Positions 34,471 through 48,019 of a stretch of DNA of 64,000 nt are shown piece by piece. Below the pieces are notes generated by a model. It saw nothing but the letters and a program-made list of their open reading frames with translations, did not search any database and was not told where the DNA came from. Source of the DNA: Cryptomeria japonica (lineage: Eukaryota > Streptophyta > Pinopsida > Cupressales > Cupressaceae); NCBI RefSeq assembly GCF_030272615.1, contig NC_081405.1, positions 574,275,252-574,339,251 on the forward strand, written 5' to 3'. Positions within the stretch are counted from its first letter, which is position 1, and every line of letters starts with the position of its first letter. A program made the position numbers and the translations under genes.

Positions 34471-36620
34471 ATGCCTGTTGTTACTCGCTCTCAAAAAAAC
34501 AAACAAAGCAAAATGCAATCAAAATCCAACATGAATCAGAGATTATCAAATCCTTTCGAGCATCTGAATCTAGAGGATGCCAAAATTTCTGAGGAACTTC
34601 TTCAAGAATGTCAAGAAAGTGCTTCATTTTAAAAACTGACGGAAAGACTCATTGAAAATGACAAAGAAAAATACCTACTCATGCTCACAAGAAAAGGGGT
34701 TAAACTTCCTGAAAACTTTGACACAGACATGTTTAGAACAAAATCTCAACATTACAAATACCAAGAATGACAATGAGAAGGAGGAACATGTGACCCTGAG
34801 CAAGATATCCCTAAACAAAACATACTAGAACAAAATACACTAGGACAAAACATCCCTGAGCAACACATCCCCGAGCAAAACATGTCATTCCATATACCAT
34901 TTCAACCTAGAACTAATGCAAGGGAAGAACTCTTCCCTCAGCAAAATAATGCCCCTTTGATTTCCCTTACTCAACAAATGCAAATGTTACAAAGACAAAT
35001 GAAAGACATACAACAAGGGACAATGGTAAGGTATTCATTAAATGAAATTTGTCCTTATCTATTTGATAGAAGATTGAACATGATACCTTTTCCTCCAAAC
35101 TCAGACGTTCCCAAATTTGACAAATATGATAGAAAAAGTGATCCCCATGATCATCTGAATTATGCACAATAAGTCTTGAATTCGCTCATGATGACACCTA
35201 TTTGATGAGGTTATTCCCAAGAAGATTGGGAGGGCAAACAATGGAATTTTTATCCAAAATCATACCTCCTCTCTGATCATTTGATGAACTTGTCAAAAAA
35301 TTCATAACTCAATATTCCTATAACATTCAACATGCTATCACCATGTTAGATGTCTGTAACACCAAATAGAAAAACAATGAAATATTCATGGTTTTCCTTC
35401 AACAATGGCGGCATATGGTTTCAAGATATCCTCGAGATATCCCCGAAAATGAGAAAATAGAAATTTTCATCGACAACTTGAACGGTGAGATGAGTTATAG
35501 ACTCAAGCTCCAATGCATACCATCTTTCGCTAAATTGATTGAGAATGGAATTCAAGTGGAAGAAGCATGTGTCAAGAAAGGAACATTAAAATTCTTCAAA
35601 GAAGGAACAAGTTCATCCCATTACAAAAACCAAAACAACAACAACTTGGACAAATCTAGATTCTGGACTAGAAACAAAAACAATGGAAATGAAGGAGGCA
35701 ATGAATCAAATGATCCAAAATCTAAGCAACCCATGCTCATGTTATCAGGTAATACTTAGGGTATAAAGAATTCCAAAGGTGCTAACCCTGACACTAATAC
35801 TTACACACCGAATACCAATCAAGGTCAACCCAACACCAACAACCCCAACCATGCTCAAAACAATAACACTAATTGGGGACCTAATCCAAACTCAAGGGGC
35901 AACACAAACAACTTTCAAAAATGCATTTACACACCACTGGGACAATCACTGGAGTCAGCTTTCAGAGAACTCCTAGCAAACAAAATTATCTCTTTACCAG
36001 CAATCAGTAACTATGAACCACAAATCAAACCACCGTGGTGGAATGACTCGCACTTTTGTGATTTCCATCACAACAAAGGTCATCAAACAAATGATTGCAT
36101 GAGTCTGAAAAACATTGTTCAGGACATGAATGATATAGGTGATTTAATGGTGGATGGTCTCAAGACAAATAGTGACCATGAAGCCTTTAAGAATCCTCTT
36201 CCAAACTACAACAAGGATGGAGCTTCAACCTCGAATGATACACGTGGAGCTCATATCAATCACATCTACAATAACACCATTAATCATATATCAGCTAAGG
36301 ACAATCAAATCAATGTCATCACAATCCGAGATCAACGTGATCATGAATCTGTCAATGTAACAACCAGAGCTCAAAAATATGTCTTAAAAGGACATACGTA
36401 GACAACAAACACCATACCCAAAATTCAATATGATCTAGTCAACCAACTATGCAAAACTCTTGCTCAAATATCTATACTAGAGTTGCTGAAACTTTCGCCA
36501 AAACACAAAGACATATTGGAAAAAGCACTATTAGAAACAAATGTACCTCAAGGTCTGGATGCTGAAAAATTCCAAGCCATGGTCTCTCATATGACAGGGC
36601 TTGATAATATCACTTTGTTT
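34471..36620 (+). pseudogene. Tat-like gag
   Basis: The start chosen is ATG at 34471 (MPVVTRSQKNKQSK…), which opens a frame in phase with the later gag segment at 34882-35172 despite stops at ~34629, 34768 and 34774. The core (retrotransposon gag) follows: KFDKYDRKSDPHDHL, then, after a frame change near 35200-35380, LQQWRHMVSRYPRDI and an IENGIQVEEACVKKG stretch. An Asn-rich linker (35620-35900) leads to a compact zinc-binding motif CDFHHNKGHQTNDC at ~36058. The final segment (…ISILELLKLSPKHKDILEKAL, ~36460) is the conserved gag-protease spacer also seen in the second Gypsy element near 50690. Non-functional. Confidence 0.85.
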
Positions 36621-37661
36621 TAGCACGATAATATCTTGTTGAGTCATCCACATAAGACTCCTCTCCATATTGAAGTCATAGTCTATAAACACCGAGTAAA
36701 ATGAGTATTAATAGATGGAGGAGATGGACTTAATATATGCACCTTAAAACTTATCCATGCATTAGGCTTCTTAGAGGAGTCTATTGATCCACGCAAAAAG
36801 ATTACTATAAAGGCATATGATGTTGAAGAAAGATCCTCTAAAGGAACAGTGGTGTTGCTGATTCAAGTTAGACCAATACAAAGAGATACGATGTGTCAGG
36901 TCTTAGACATAGACCTCACATACAATATCTTATTGGGTCGACCCTGGATACATGAAATGCAAGCAGTACCCTCCACATATCACCAGTGTGTCAAATTCCC
37001 CTACAATGGGTAGGAGGTTTCTATATCTACTGATCACAATCCATTTCAACATTGTAATGCAATGGGGGTAGCTTAGGATAGTTTGGCTCCACATAATAGA
37101 GAAAAACAAAGTTCCTTAGCACCAGATCTTCAACAAGAGAAGTCTAAATCATTACCTAGAGATTTAAAACAAAAAATGAAAATCAAAGAACAAGGCATGG
37201 GGGAATACTCTTTGGAACCCATGTGTTTGACTAACTTACCCACATCACCTAGATGTCATGGATTACCTACAGCATCAACACATCAAGCAACTCAGCCCAT
37301 CACCAAGTTCGATGACACATTCATTCAACTCGGCACTTTAGCACATGAATCTGAGGAAAAGGATATCCTCAGTTGGCTATACAAAGATGAGGAAGAAGAT
37401 AGAGCAGCTACTGTAGAAGTAGCTATACCCACAAACCTATATGGAAAAGGCTACTTAATCATGCAACAAATGGGATACAATGGCAAAGGACCTATTGGTA
37501 AGCATCAAGAAGGTGTCATAGAACCATTGGATCCTCCTTCACAATTTCGTAAAGATAAAAAGGGATTGGGCTTTGAAATCACTCTACTACCAAAGAAGGT
37601 ACAATGCAAATATCAAAAACCTCAGTGGAAAGCAAAGAAGAAGTACAAAGAAGAATCCTAG
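36621..37661 (+). pseudogene. protease and G-patch-like segment
   Basis: The aspartic protease has active site VLIDGGDGLNIC (~36700, Asp-Gly-Gly instead of Asp-Ser-Gly) and the typical end LTYNILLGRPWIHEMQAVPS (~36920-36980). After stops at ~37012 and 37075, a 192-codon open stretch (37083-37661) has a G-patch-like motif YLIMQQMGYNGKGPIGKHQEG (~37450-37520) where Gly spacing matches the known D111/G-patch pattern found behind the protease of Tat elements. Its role in the element is unknown; in hosts G-patch segments bind RNA helicases. Confidence 0.8.
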
Positions 37662-38520
37662 AAAGAAGCACTATTTGAGTCAGTACAGACATTCCATAAG
37701 GAACGTGAACAACAAGAAAGGAAGCAACATCAAGGGGGTTCCATCATTCCCAAGAAGACAACATCTACAAAAGTCAACCATATTCAAGAGAAAATATCCA
37801 ACAAAGCAATATCATCTCCTGATAACATCATTCCTCCCCAAGGAGGGACAATATATGAACAAATACAAAAGGTTGAAGCAGGATCTGACACAGAATTAGA
37901 GAAAAATCTCAAACTTATCTCAATCATCAAAGACCTATTTTCACCATATAACATACCAATTCACAACACTAATAGAATTTGGGATGATACCTCTAAGACT
38001 GATTCCAATGAATATGAATGGGGTAGCTACTCAAATGCTACAAAAGATACTACTAAAAATACTAGTTCTATATCCCTTTCTCAAGAAGAACATAGCATAG
38101 AAATTAAACTACTTGAATTTAGACCACAAAATATAGATGACGCTAAGGAAAACGAGCAACAACATTATGAACAAGTCTATACAGAAGATGATACCATCTA
38201 AGACCTCGATGGAATCTCAGACTTCTTTAACACCCAAACCAATTGCAATGAAACCTCTATCCTAACACTTACAATAGCAGAACTTGATCCACCAAACAAT
38301 TCCTTACTACTTGTCTTTCCAGACCTCATAGACTTGGATGAACCCGAAATTAATGATATACCAATTTTCCCAAATGATTAATCCATTATGCATTACTTAT
38401 GTACCGTCAACCCAAAAATAGACTCTACCAGTGAATGAAATAGCAATGTTTGCAATCAGGAGGGTGCCAAGTCTCTCAGTCGCAAAAATAAACCAAATAA
38501 AGGATCTGATGCTGAAAACA
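37662..38520 (+). pseudogene. decayed linker between G-patch segment and RT
   Basis: Acidic, Asp/Glu/Asn-rich sequence with partially open frames and no recognised motif. In the second Gypsy element the same position (~51890-52200) is also a weakly conserved acidic linker. Confidence 0.5.
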
Positions 38521-39620
38521 AGTCAATGACAGCTCTAGATCACAAAAAAGTAAAGATAGAGGACGCATCTGAGGGTGAAAACCTTTTGAAGGCACCTAAA
38601 GATGGGAGAGTTGACACTCTTCCTAAACATTATTATGAGAAATCACCCATATTGATTGAGCCCACTCAATCAATCAACATTGGTACTACAGAAGCATCCA
38701 AAAACATACACCTGGCAGATTCTCTAACGAAGGAAGAAACATCAGAATTTATAAAAATATTCAAAGAAAAGCAAATCAACTTTGCTTGGTCCTATGCAAA
38801 TATGCCCAAGATTGATCCATAATTAATCATGCATCACTTGTCTATGGCTCTAGGAGCTAAGCCAGTGAAGCAAAAACTGCAAAAGATGAATCCACATGTG
38901 GCACTCATGGTCAAAGTTGAACTGAAGAAACTATTGCATGTCGGATTTATTCGACCTATTGACTATGCAGAATGGATTTCAAACATTGTGTATGTTTCTA
39001 AATTAGGTGGCAGTATCAGAATATGCACAAATTTTAGAGATGTCAACAATGCCTATCCAAAGGATGACTTTCCTTTACCAAGTATTGACACAATTGTAGA
39101 CCTCACAACAGGCCATGCAATGTTATCACTAATGGATGGTTTTTCAGGATATAACCAAATCAAGATCACTTTAGAGGATCAAGATAAAACATCATTCACC
39201 TATCCTTGGGGAACATACTATTGGAATGTCATGTCTTTTGGCTTAAAGAATGTTGGGGCAACTTATCAACGAGCAATGACAACAATATTTCATGATATGA
39301 TGCATACCTTCATGGAAGACTATGTGGATGATTTACTAGATAAATCCTTCACCAGAGAAGAACATTTAAGCATCTTAGAAAATATTTTTGAACGATTGGA
39401 AAAATTCCAAGTCAGGCTCAACCCTAAGAAGTGTGTCTTCGGGGTTACATCAGGCAAATTTTTAGGCTACATAGTCTCAGAAAAGGGAATTGAAGTGGAT
39501 CCAGCAAAGGTACAAGCCATAATGGAAATGCCACCACCAAAGAATATCTGCCAACTCAGATCTCTACAAGGACGACTGCAATCAATCAGGTGATTCATCG
39601 CTCAACTAGTAGATAAAAGT
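38521..39620 (+). pseudogene. Gypsy reverse transcriptase
   Basis: One frame, stops at ~38820 and 39590. Motifs in order: FAWSYANMPKIDP (lead-in), AKPVKQKLQKMNP, DYAEWISNIVYVSK, IRICTNFRDVN, DDFPLPSIDTIVD, LSLMDGFSGYNQI (catalytic Asp), MSFGLKNVGATYQRAM, and the catalytic box YVDD at ~39325. LNPKKCVFGVTSGKFLG follows. The stop near 39590 replaces an expected Arg (CGA to TGA). Confidence 0.93.
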
Positions 39621-40192
39621 CTACCATTCAATCATCTACTACATAAAAATGTACCATTAAGATGGAAAGCCAAGTTTGCAGAATCCTTCTATCAAATCAA
39701 GCAATATCTGATGAACCCACCAGTTCTGGTACCATCAATAGCAGGAAAGCCTTTCATTCTCTACATTTTGACAACAGACAAATCTCTGGGGGCACTCTTA
39801 GTATAAGAAGATCAACAAGGCAAGGAACGAGTAGTATACTACATCAGCAGGACATTGAACGACTATGAGCTCAATTACACATTTATTGAGAAAGCACATT
39901 TAGCTGTGGTCTTCGCCTCTCAAAAATTCTGCCACTACATGCTAGCTCACACCATTAAGCTAGTCGCAAAAATTGATCCTCTCAAATATTTACTTAGCAA
40001 AGCAGCTCTTACAGGTCGATTGGGTAAATGGGTCATGATTCTCAGTGAATTTGATATCCACTACATGGAGCGAAGAGCTATCAAAGGACAAGTAATAGCA
40101 GATCAACTAGCAAAAGCACCACTACTTGGAAAACAACCAATGGAGATCAAATTTCTAGACAAAGACATTCTTGCTATCTCTTCAAAACAATG
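39621..40192 (+). pseudogene. Gypsy RNase H (first, retroviral-type position)
   Basis: It follows RT in the same frame. The pattern KSLGALLV-stop-EDQQGKERVVYYISRTLNDYE (~39790-39875) is the normal Gypsy RNase H core with the first Asp usually at the start of this block. Then comes KFCHYMLAHTIKLV and GRLGKWVMILSEFDI (~40015-40055), and the conserved end KGQVIADQLAKAP (~40085). One stop in the core. Confidence 0.85.
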
Positions 40193-40600
40193 AACCCTAT
40201 ACTTTGATGGATCATTTACCCAACACGGCTCAGGTGCTAGTATTTTATTCATCACTCCAGAAGGACACACCATACCAAGATCCTATAGACTTATGTTTCC
40301 GTGCACAAATAACGTTGCTAAGTATGAAGCACTGGTCACGGGAATCAAGATAGCTGTCAAATGGAAAATTACAGAACTAAAGGCCTATGGAGATTCACAA
40401 TTGGTTATCAATCAAATCAATGATGACTATCAGATGAAAGATGACAAGTTGCTACCCTACAAAAGAATGGTGGATGACTTCAAACAGTACTTTGTACACA
40501 TCATCTTCACACAAATACCAAGGCTGGACAACAGAGTAGCCGATGCAATGGCTACTATCGCTTCACTACTACAAATTCCAAAGCAACAGTCTTGTTATGA
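40193..40600 (+). pseudogene. second (archaeal-type) RNase H domain
   Basis: It begins LYFDGSFTQHGSGASI (Asp of the catalytic set, ~40202), has NNVAKYEALVTGIKIA (Glu-helix, ~40310), YGDSQLVINQINDDYQ (Asp, ~40390) and DNRVADAMATIAS (last Asp, ~40530). All four carboxylates are present. This duplicate RNase H downstream of the first defines Tat-type elements. A stop at 40192 separates it from the preceding domain. Confidence 0.88.
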
Positions 40601-41942
40601 ATTCCTGGTAGAGAAACTGTTTTCCCCAGCCTATGACAATTCCGCATCCCAGGTCATCTATGCCTTAACTAGTTCAGGCTCCCCCTTATATGGAATGATA
40701 TATGAGTATCTTAAGACCAATATCCTACCCATTGACTTGTCCCAAAACCAAAAATGTAACTTTATCCACCAAGTGGCCCATTATACCCTTACTGTTGATA
40801 CTTTGTACCGTCAAGGTCTAGATGGTACTCTTCTTCATTGCCTTGATCATAATGAATCTGACTCCGCTTTACATGAGCTTCATGAAGGTATCTGTGGCAT
40901 ACATTCCAATGGTACTACTGTTGCTAAAAAGATTCTATGAATGGGATATTACTCACCGATGATGGAAAAAGATTCTTATCACTTTGCAAAGAAGTGTCCT
41001 AAATTCCAAATCCATGGCAATCATATACATGCACTAGCATAGGAACTATAGCCATTCACAACATCCTGGCCCTTTTGTCAATGGGGACTAGACTTAGTTG
41101 GCAAAATTCATCCTTCATCATCAAATGGGCACAAGTTCATTATCACTGCAACAAAGTACTTTACCAAGTGGATTGAAGCAGTCCCCATGACCACAGTGAC
41201 TAGGAAGCAAATCGCCTCTTTTATCCTTAATCATGTAATCTGTAGATATGGCATTCCATGTTCCATCATCACAGACAATGGATGACCTTTCAAAAATTAG
41301 GATGTGAGAGAACTATGTGAACAATTCAAAATCCAACATCATTTCTCTACACCATACTACCCACAGGGAAATGGTCAGGCAAAAACATCCAACAAAATGA
41401 TATTGAAAATTTTAAAGAAGACAGTCAATGATGCAGGCAAAGATTGGCATGTACAACTCAATCCAGCACTTTGGGCATATAGAAATAGCATCCGCACACT
41501 GATAGGAGCTACACCATATTCATTGGTGTATGGATCAGAAGTAATTTTACCCCTGGAGGTAGAAATTCCATCTCTCAGAGTCTCTTTTAAAGGCTTAATC
41601 CCAGATGAAGAATATCGAGTTAACTGACTGCAAGAGCTTGAACTTCTAGATGAAAGATGCCAATGTGCCTACACTCATCTCAAAGCATATCAGAAATGCA
41701 TGTGCAGAAGCTACAACCACAAGGTCATCCCTAGAAACTTCAAAATAGGTGATCTAGTACTCAAAGAAAATCCTAGAAATCAACAGGATCAGGAAAAGAA
41801 AGGGAAGTTTGAACCTAACTGGTTGGGTCCATATGTCATCATCTCAGCCTATGGATCAGGAACCTATCAACTAGCTACCTCAGAAGGAGATGTGCTCGAT
41901 GAACCCACCAACAACATCCATTTGAAGAAATACTACACTTGA
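40601..41942 (+). pseudogene. Gypsy integrase
   Basis: The zinc-binding region is partly altered (…CLDHNES…LHELHEGICGIHS…, then CPKFQIHG where CHQCQQH is expected), so one Cys is lost. In the core, WGLDLVGKIHPSS carries Asp 1 (~41085), IITDNG Asp 2 (~41270) and GNGQAKTSNKM a Lys where Glu is expected (~41370). The C-terminal part (KFEPNWLGPYVII, ~41810) ends with …NNIHLKKYYT at 41942. Stops near 40938, 41041, 41047, 41282, 41298 and 41625. Several are CGA to TGA. Confidence 0.9.
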
Positions 41943-43363
<1,421 letters not shown>

Positions 43364-43439
43364 AAAATGATCAAATGTACAAAACATGTCATGTCTGTGC
43401 CCAACACAACAAAATGATCAAAATACAATAGAGACAATG

Positions 43440-45385
43440 TCTCTCAGGTATGACTATCTCCTGATGGTGATGGTCTCACAGCAGATGTCCCAACACCTAG
43501 ATCTCTAGGTAGATCATGTCTAGATGGTCCTGTCATGCCTCTTCTCTCTATCCTCGACCCAGTCTCTCAGGATCAACTGGATCTTGAATGTGTGAAACTC
43601 TAAACTCGGCGCTCCCTAGGCACTGCATCCTCATAGTTCCTCCTATTGTACTCCACCTCCTTGGCTCTCAAAGCCAGCTCTCTCAAAGTGTCTCTCATCG
43701 GGCCACCTATTGTCACTCTTTGCAAACTCCCTACAAGCTCCTCAGCTCAGGCTAACCACTCCAAAATTGTATCCCGCTCTGTGGTCAGCTAGGTGATCTG
43801 TCGCTACTGTATCAATAGTTGTGCCTACAACTACTGTACTGACAACTGTAGGGCCCTAATCTATGCATCCTCCCGATGAGTCAGGATCTGAATCTGAAGG
43901 GGCACCTAGGAAGAAGTACTCCCCATCCTTCCCCCTATCCTCAGTACTAGTGGGGGTAGCACATCAATCCTCCTCCTCTGAGCTGACTGTCTCAACTCAT
44001 TAGTCCCTCCCACTATTGCTATCACCTCTCCTACTCTCTCCTTACCCCCCTCCATAATCGCCAAACCTCCCCTCCCTCTATCCATCACAACCCATCGTAG
44101 CACTCTCTCCACCCGAATCCCTCTATCCCCTCCACCTCTACCTCTGTCTCCTATCCTCCCCCGATCTCCTCTCCCTTGTTGACCTCGACCCTCTCCTCCA
44201 TCATCTCCCCCATCATCAAATCCCCCATCACCACCTCCCTCCTCCTCATCATCATCAAAAGTGGGATGCATCTCTGCTAGATCTGATATCCTGGCCACTG
44301 CACAAGCTGCAAACAATCTAGAAAACTCCTCTGTCATGCACACATCTAATATCTTAGGGGCATAATCCCATATTTGGCCAGCTGGTTGAATGAACTCCTC
44401 TACCACCACCGCACTATCAAGAGTGGGTCCCCAATCTGATATATCCTGCCTCCATCGAGCATATAAGTAGGTCCCCTATGGTATCCCCTATTGTCGTCCA
44501 TACTATCGCAAAACTTGAGTGATTAGAAATCTCTCAATAAAAAAGGGTGTCCCCCCTATTAGATATCGGGTCATGAAGATATAAGTCATCTACATCCCAT
44601 CCTCTGCTCATACCTCACAACCAATATCATCTAGAACCCTCCTCTAGTGCTCTAGCTTGCCTAGCTTACGCTGGACAACTATCCCTCGGTATCCATATGA
44701 ATACGCGCACCCGACAGGCCTATCTATGTCCACAAGTGGCTTGGCTGCAAGAATATGCTCCTAACACCATACCTATAATAGTGTCAGTCCCGCTAATAAA
44801 CTACCATACCCCAAATATACCACCTTATGCAAATCCTTGCATAAGTGGGCCAGCATAGCCAACCCCCATGCAAATCAGCAACCCTATGTTACCATCTCCT
44901 TGAAGACCAATCCCCATCCTATGGACAGTCCCTTCGGCCTCCGGTTGGGACATAAGAACTCAGCTATGAAACCTGCCAGTACTGATGGAAGAGGAGCATA
45001 ATCCAAATCCAAAAAATTCCTACCACGGGATCTCGTATCCACACACTGTGTCATCCTGAAAAATATGGTGCAATGCCTCTGTCCCAGCGTCCTCCAACTG
45101 CTCATAAGGTAGCAATGAACCTACCACAGGAATCTAAAGAATTCGGTAGCAATCCTCTGGTGCCACTGTAATCTCCCTTGTAGCCAAATTAAAGGTGTTT
45201 GTATCATTGTGCCACCTCTCAGCCAGCACTGTCAATAACCCCCAGTTCATAATAAACTGAGGCATATCTAATAAAGCGGACATGCCACACATATCAATAA
45301 TGTCTCTATCAGCCTAGGTCAATCGTGGTATCAATTCCCACGGTCTAGGAAATCGCTCATGCGATTGCACCACTCCAAGACACTC
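43440..45385 (-). pseudogene. antisense plant mobile domain (PMD) gene, exon 2 onward
   Basis: The + strand here is the 3' region of the Gypsy element; the gene runs the other way. Exon 2 begins at 45385 after a splice acceptor (…TTTTTGATAG). PMD motifs: LTVLAERWHNDTNTFNL (~45235), VAPEDCYRILQIPV (~45165), then, after a frame change near 45070-45040, an LPSVLAGFIAEFLCP stretch, WGLAMLAHLCKDL (~44845-44805) and LTLLQVW (~44770). A Gly/Arg/Asp-rich tail follows (~44260-44050), then a helical, coil-prone C-terminal part (43860-43600). These blocks align in order with the gene at 58580-56041. PMD proteins form a plant-specific family with nuclear host members and many transposon-borne copies. Stops and at least one frameshift make it inactive. 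One stop (TAG, ~45320) is at the same codon in both copies. Confidence 0.78.
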
Positions 45386-45514
45386 CTATCAAAAAGCAAA
45401 ATGAGTCCAATATCAGTTTCCTCATCAAAACATAGATATCAAAATCACATTCATATCCAAAACTTGAAAACTTTGAACAAATCTAAATCAAGTTCCACAT
45501 CATATCAATCCATC

Positions 45515-45650
45515 AAATCATATCAACTTGTAATACAACTCAAGTTTCAAATCATATCAACTTGTAATACAACTCAAGTTTTCAAATCATATCAACTTGT
45601 AACACAACTCAAGTTCCATAACAGCTTGTAACACAATTCAAGCTCTACAA
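45515..45650. repeat. ~34-bp tandem repeats in intron 1
   Basis: Three copies of a unit beginning AAATCATATCAACTTG start at 45515, 45549 and 45584, with a decayed fourth after 45615. A related longer piece (…GAAAACTTTGAACAAATC…) is repeated at ~45463 and ~45678. All lie within the predicted intron 45386-46396. Confidence 0.75.
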
Positions 45651-45904
45651 TTCATATTCAACACATTTATATCCAAAAAATTGAAAACTTTGAACAAATC
45701 TAAATCAAGTTTCACATCATATCTAAATCCATATCAAATCTATAATAACTTGAAACATGGAAAATCCAATCAAGTTATGTCGGAACTCATATTGGACAAC
45801 TTATGATAGTAGACACACAGGCGGACAATTTGCACCTATCTTGACAGAACTAACCTCAACCTACCAATTTTCTTCATCCAAAAAAATCACACTTTACCAC
45901 AAAA

Positions 45905-46330
45905 ATTTTCCCTATGCGCTCAATAGACTTGTCTATGCACTAAAATATCCTCATGCGCTAACCTATTCTCTTCATGTGCTACCGAACCTACCCTATTCGC
46001 TAGACAAACCCTGGACGCTACCCTATCCAACTTTTGCGCTACCTATCTAACCCTATGCACGAGGGTACACCTACACGCTATCTAGCTCTACCCATGCAAT
46101 CTCCTCATCCCCGTATGTACAAGGTCTATCTGATGCGCTACCCATTTTATTCAATGCGCTACCCTGTGCACTTAATGCACTAAACTACTGCTATGCGCTA
46201 ATCTAGTTGACCTATGTGCTACCCTATATCTTTTGGATGCTACCTAACTTGACAAACCCTATGCAGTACGAAATTTATCGTATGGGCTACGAAATGACCC
46301 CGACGCACTAAAACGTAAAATCTGCATGAC
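45905..46330. repeat. ATGCGCTA motif array in intron 1 of antisense PMD gene
   Basis: About 18 copies of ATGCGCTA or its CpG-decayed forms occur in 425 bp. Read in the direction of the antisense gene they are TAGCGCAT, the same word that is arrayed on the + strand of this element's leader. Confidence 0.82.
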
Positions 46331-46396
46331 AAAATTAAAACATGATAAAAAAGGACAAAATCAAAAATCAAAATGGGGCCAAAAAGGTTGACTTAC

Positions 46397-46471
46397 CGGT
46401 GGTCCATACACGGAAGGCCTCTGATACCTCCGTATGTGCTCGAATCGGTAAGAAGAGAAGGGAACCGACAT
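46397..46471 (-). CDS. exon 1 of antisense PMD gene
   Basis: ATG at 46471 opens 25 codons (MSVPFSSYRFEHIRRYQRP…) with no stop. The exon ends at 46397 with CCG followed by GTAAGT (46396-46391), a consensus plant splice donor. Splicing to the acceptor at 45386 removes 1,011 nt and joins in phase 0. The start is supported by a TATA box 72 bp upstream and by conservation in the truncated copy at 28559-28485. No known motif in these residues. The rest of the gene is broken, so a functional product is unlikely from this copy. Confidence 0.65.
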
Positions 46472-46542
46472 TTTGTCTTTCTCTCCAAAAGTCTCTCTCT
46501 CCAAGGTCAACAAGCACAAATGAGACAAAACAATGCACTTTT

Positions 46543-46554
46543 CCCCTTTTATAG
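46543..46554 (-). promoter_or_regulatory. TATA box of antisense PMD gene
   Basis: On the reverse strand this reads CTATAAAAGGGG. Transcription would start roughly 30 bp further along, near 46515, leaving a short CT/GA-rich 5' UTR before the ATG at 46471. It is the same in the copy at 28631-28642. Confidence 0.65.
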
Positions 46555-46894
46555 GGTGAATTAAATTAGGGTTTGGAGATGGGGCATGTATCTTTCTCGC
46601 GGTCTCCGTCTAACCCTAACAAACATTATTTATCGGGAGATGAATCAACTTTTCACATTCCACATTGAAATTTTTTTAAAATGGAAACAAAATTATCAAA
46701 TTAAATCAAATTTTCCAAATTTTAATTCATCTCCTGAGGGGGCATTATCAAACATCATTTATCAAATCTGGGACATCATTTATCAAATCTGGGGCACGAC
46801 ATGAAAATCTTAAAAATGACATCACATTGATCATAATCAAATTTTGACGACACATCATTTTCTTTGAATTAACATGTGCACACACGTCACTTCT

Positions 46895-46907
46895 AAGAGG
46901 GGCAAAA
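46895..46907 (+). promoter_or_regulatory. polypurine tract of large Gypsy element
   Basis: AAGAGGGGCAAAA lies directly before the 3' LTR start TGTAGAC. The identical tract precedes the left LTR at 28984-28996. Confidence 0.88.
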
Positions 46908-48019
46908 TGTAGACGTATAAAAATGATCATATTCCTAAAATGAATATTTAATATTCATTCCTCTATTTAGTTAAATCTAGTTTAATTAAATTGCCTATAT
47001 TCTTCTATTTTATTAAGTAAATTATTCAGTTTACTTAGTTAAATTCACTTATGTCATTTAATTGAATAAATCATTTATTTAATTAAACCCCTTCTCTCTA
47101 CTTTTAATTAAATTTATAGTTAATTAATAGTTTACCCAAAATCGAATAAATCTCATTTATTCAATTTCCTAGATTGCAACTAAATTGAAATAAAACATTT
47201 TATTTTAATTAAATCCTTTTATTCCTCATCCACTTGCAAATCCTACATCTTCCACTTGCCTCCTAAACCCCCTTCTAGACTCTTCTAATCACTTCTAAAC
47301 TAACCTAGCCCATTTCCTAAATATTGTCACATCCCTAAGCAAGGGGAAGTCACTTCTCAAACCCTCAACGTCTTTGAAAACCATTAAAGACTTCAACAAC
47401 TTAACTTTGAAAGTCTTCCAAACCTTTAATGGTTAACTCAACCCTCTAGCATGATTAGAGACTTTCTATAAACTCAACCCACATCTAACCCAGGGGTCTC
47501 TTCTAGCATTTATTGCTTTCACCATGGTTATCCCTTTAACCCTTGCACAAGAGTTTATCCTTTGGGTAAAAGCTTTATCCAATGGATAATCTTAACCTAA
47601 CCTTAACACTTACCCCCTAGGGTAACCATGAGGTCTTCTCAAGCATTTAATGCTTCCTACCTCTCCTCTCAACTTGTCTTATGTTGACAATTGTCACCAT
47701 TTCATTGGTGAAAATTGTAAACATGGATTGCCAACTTTCAAACTTGACCCTTGATTAACTCTTTCAATCCTGGCCATCCATTGCCCTATTTTCACTATAA
47801 ATAGAGCTCTCCTTCCTCCATTTTGAGGATCCATGCAAGCTTTTAGTATCTCATTTATGCTCATATTTCATCAATACATCTAGCTTCATTTTATTAAGAA
47901 TTAATCTAGAATAACATTTTAGAGTATTTTTCTTTATCAATAGCTTAGAACATCAACTAGTATATCATGTTAGGGTAGTATTTCTACTAATCTTGTCATC
48001 TTATAATCTAGTTTACTTC
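46908..48019 (+). repeat. right LTR of large Gypsy element, first part
   Basis: It matches 28997-30109. It is interrupted after 1,112 bp by the second Gypsy element; the remaining 290 bp are at 60841-61130. Confidence 0.93.
48015..48019. repeat. target-site duplication ACTTC, left copy
   Basis: ACTTC precedes the LTR start at 48020 and is repeated at 60836-60840. The uninterrupted LTR (30105-30130) has it once, in the context GTTTACTTCATTTAT, which confirms the insertion point. Confidence 0.95.
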
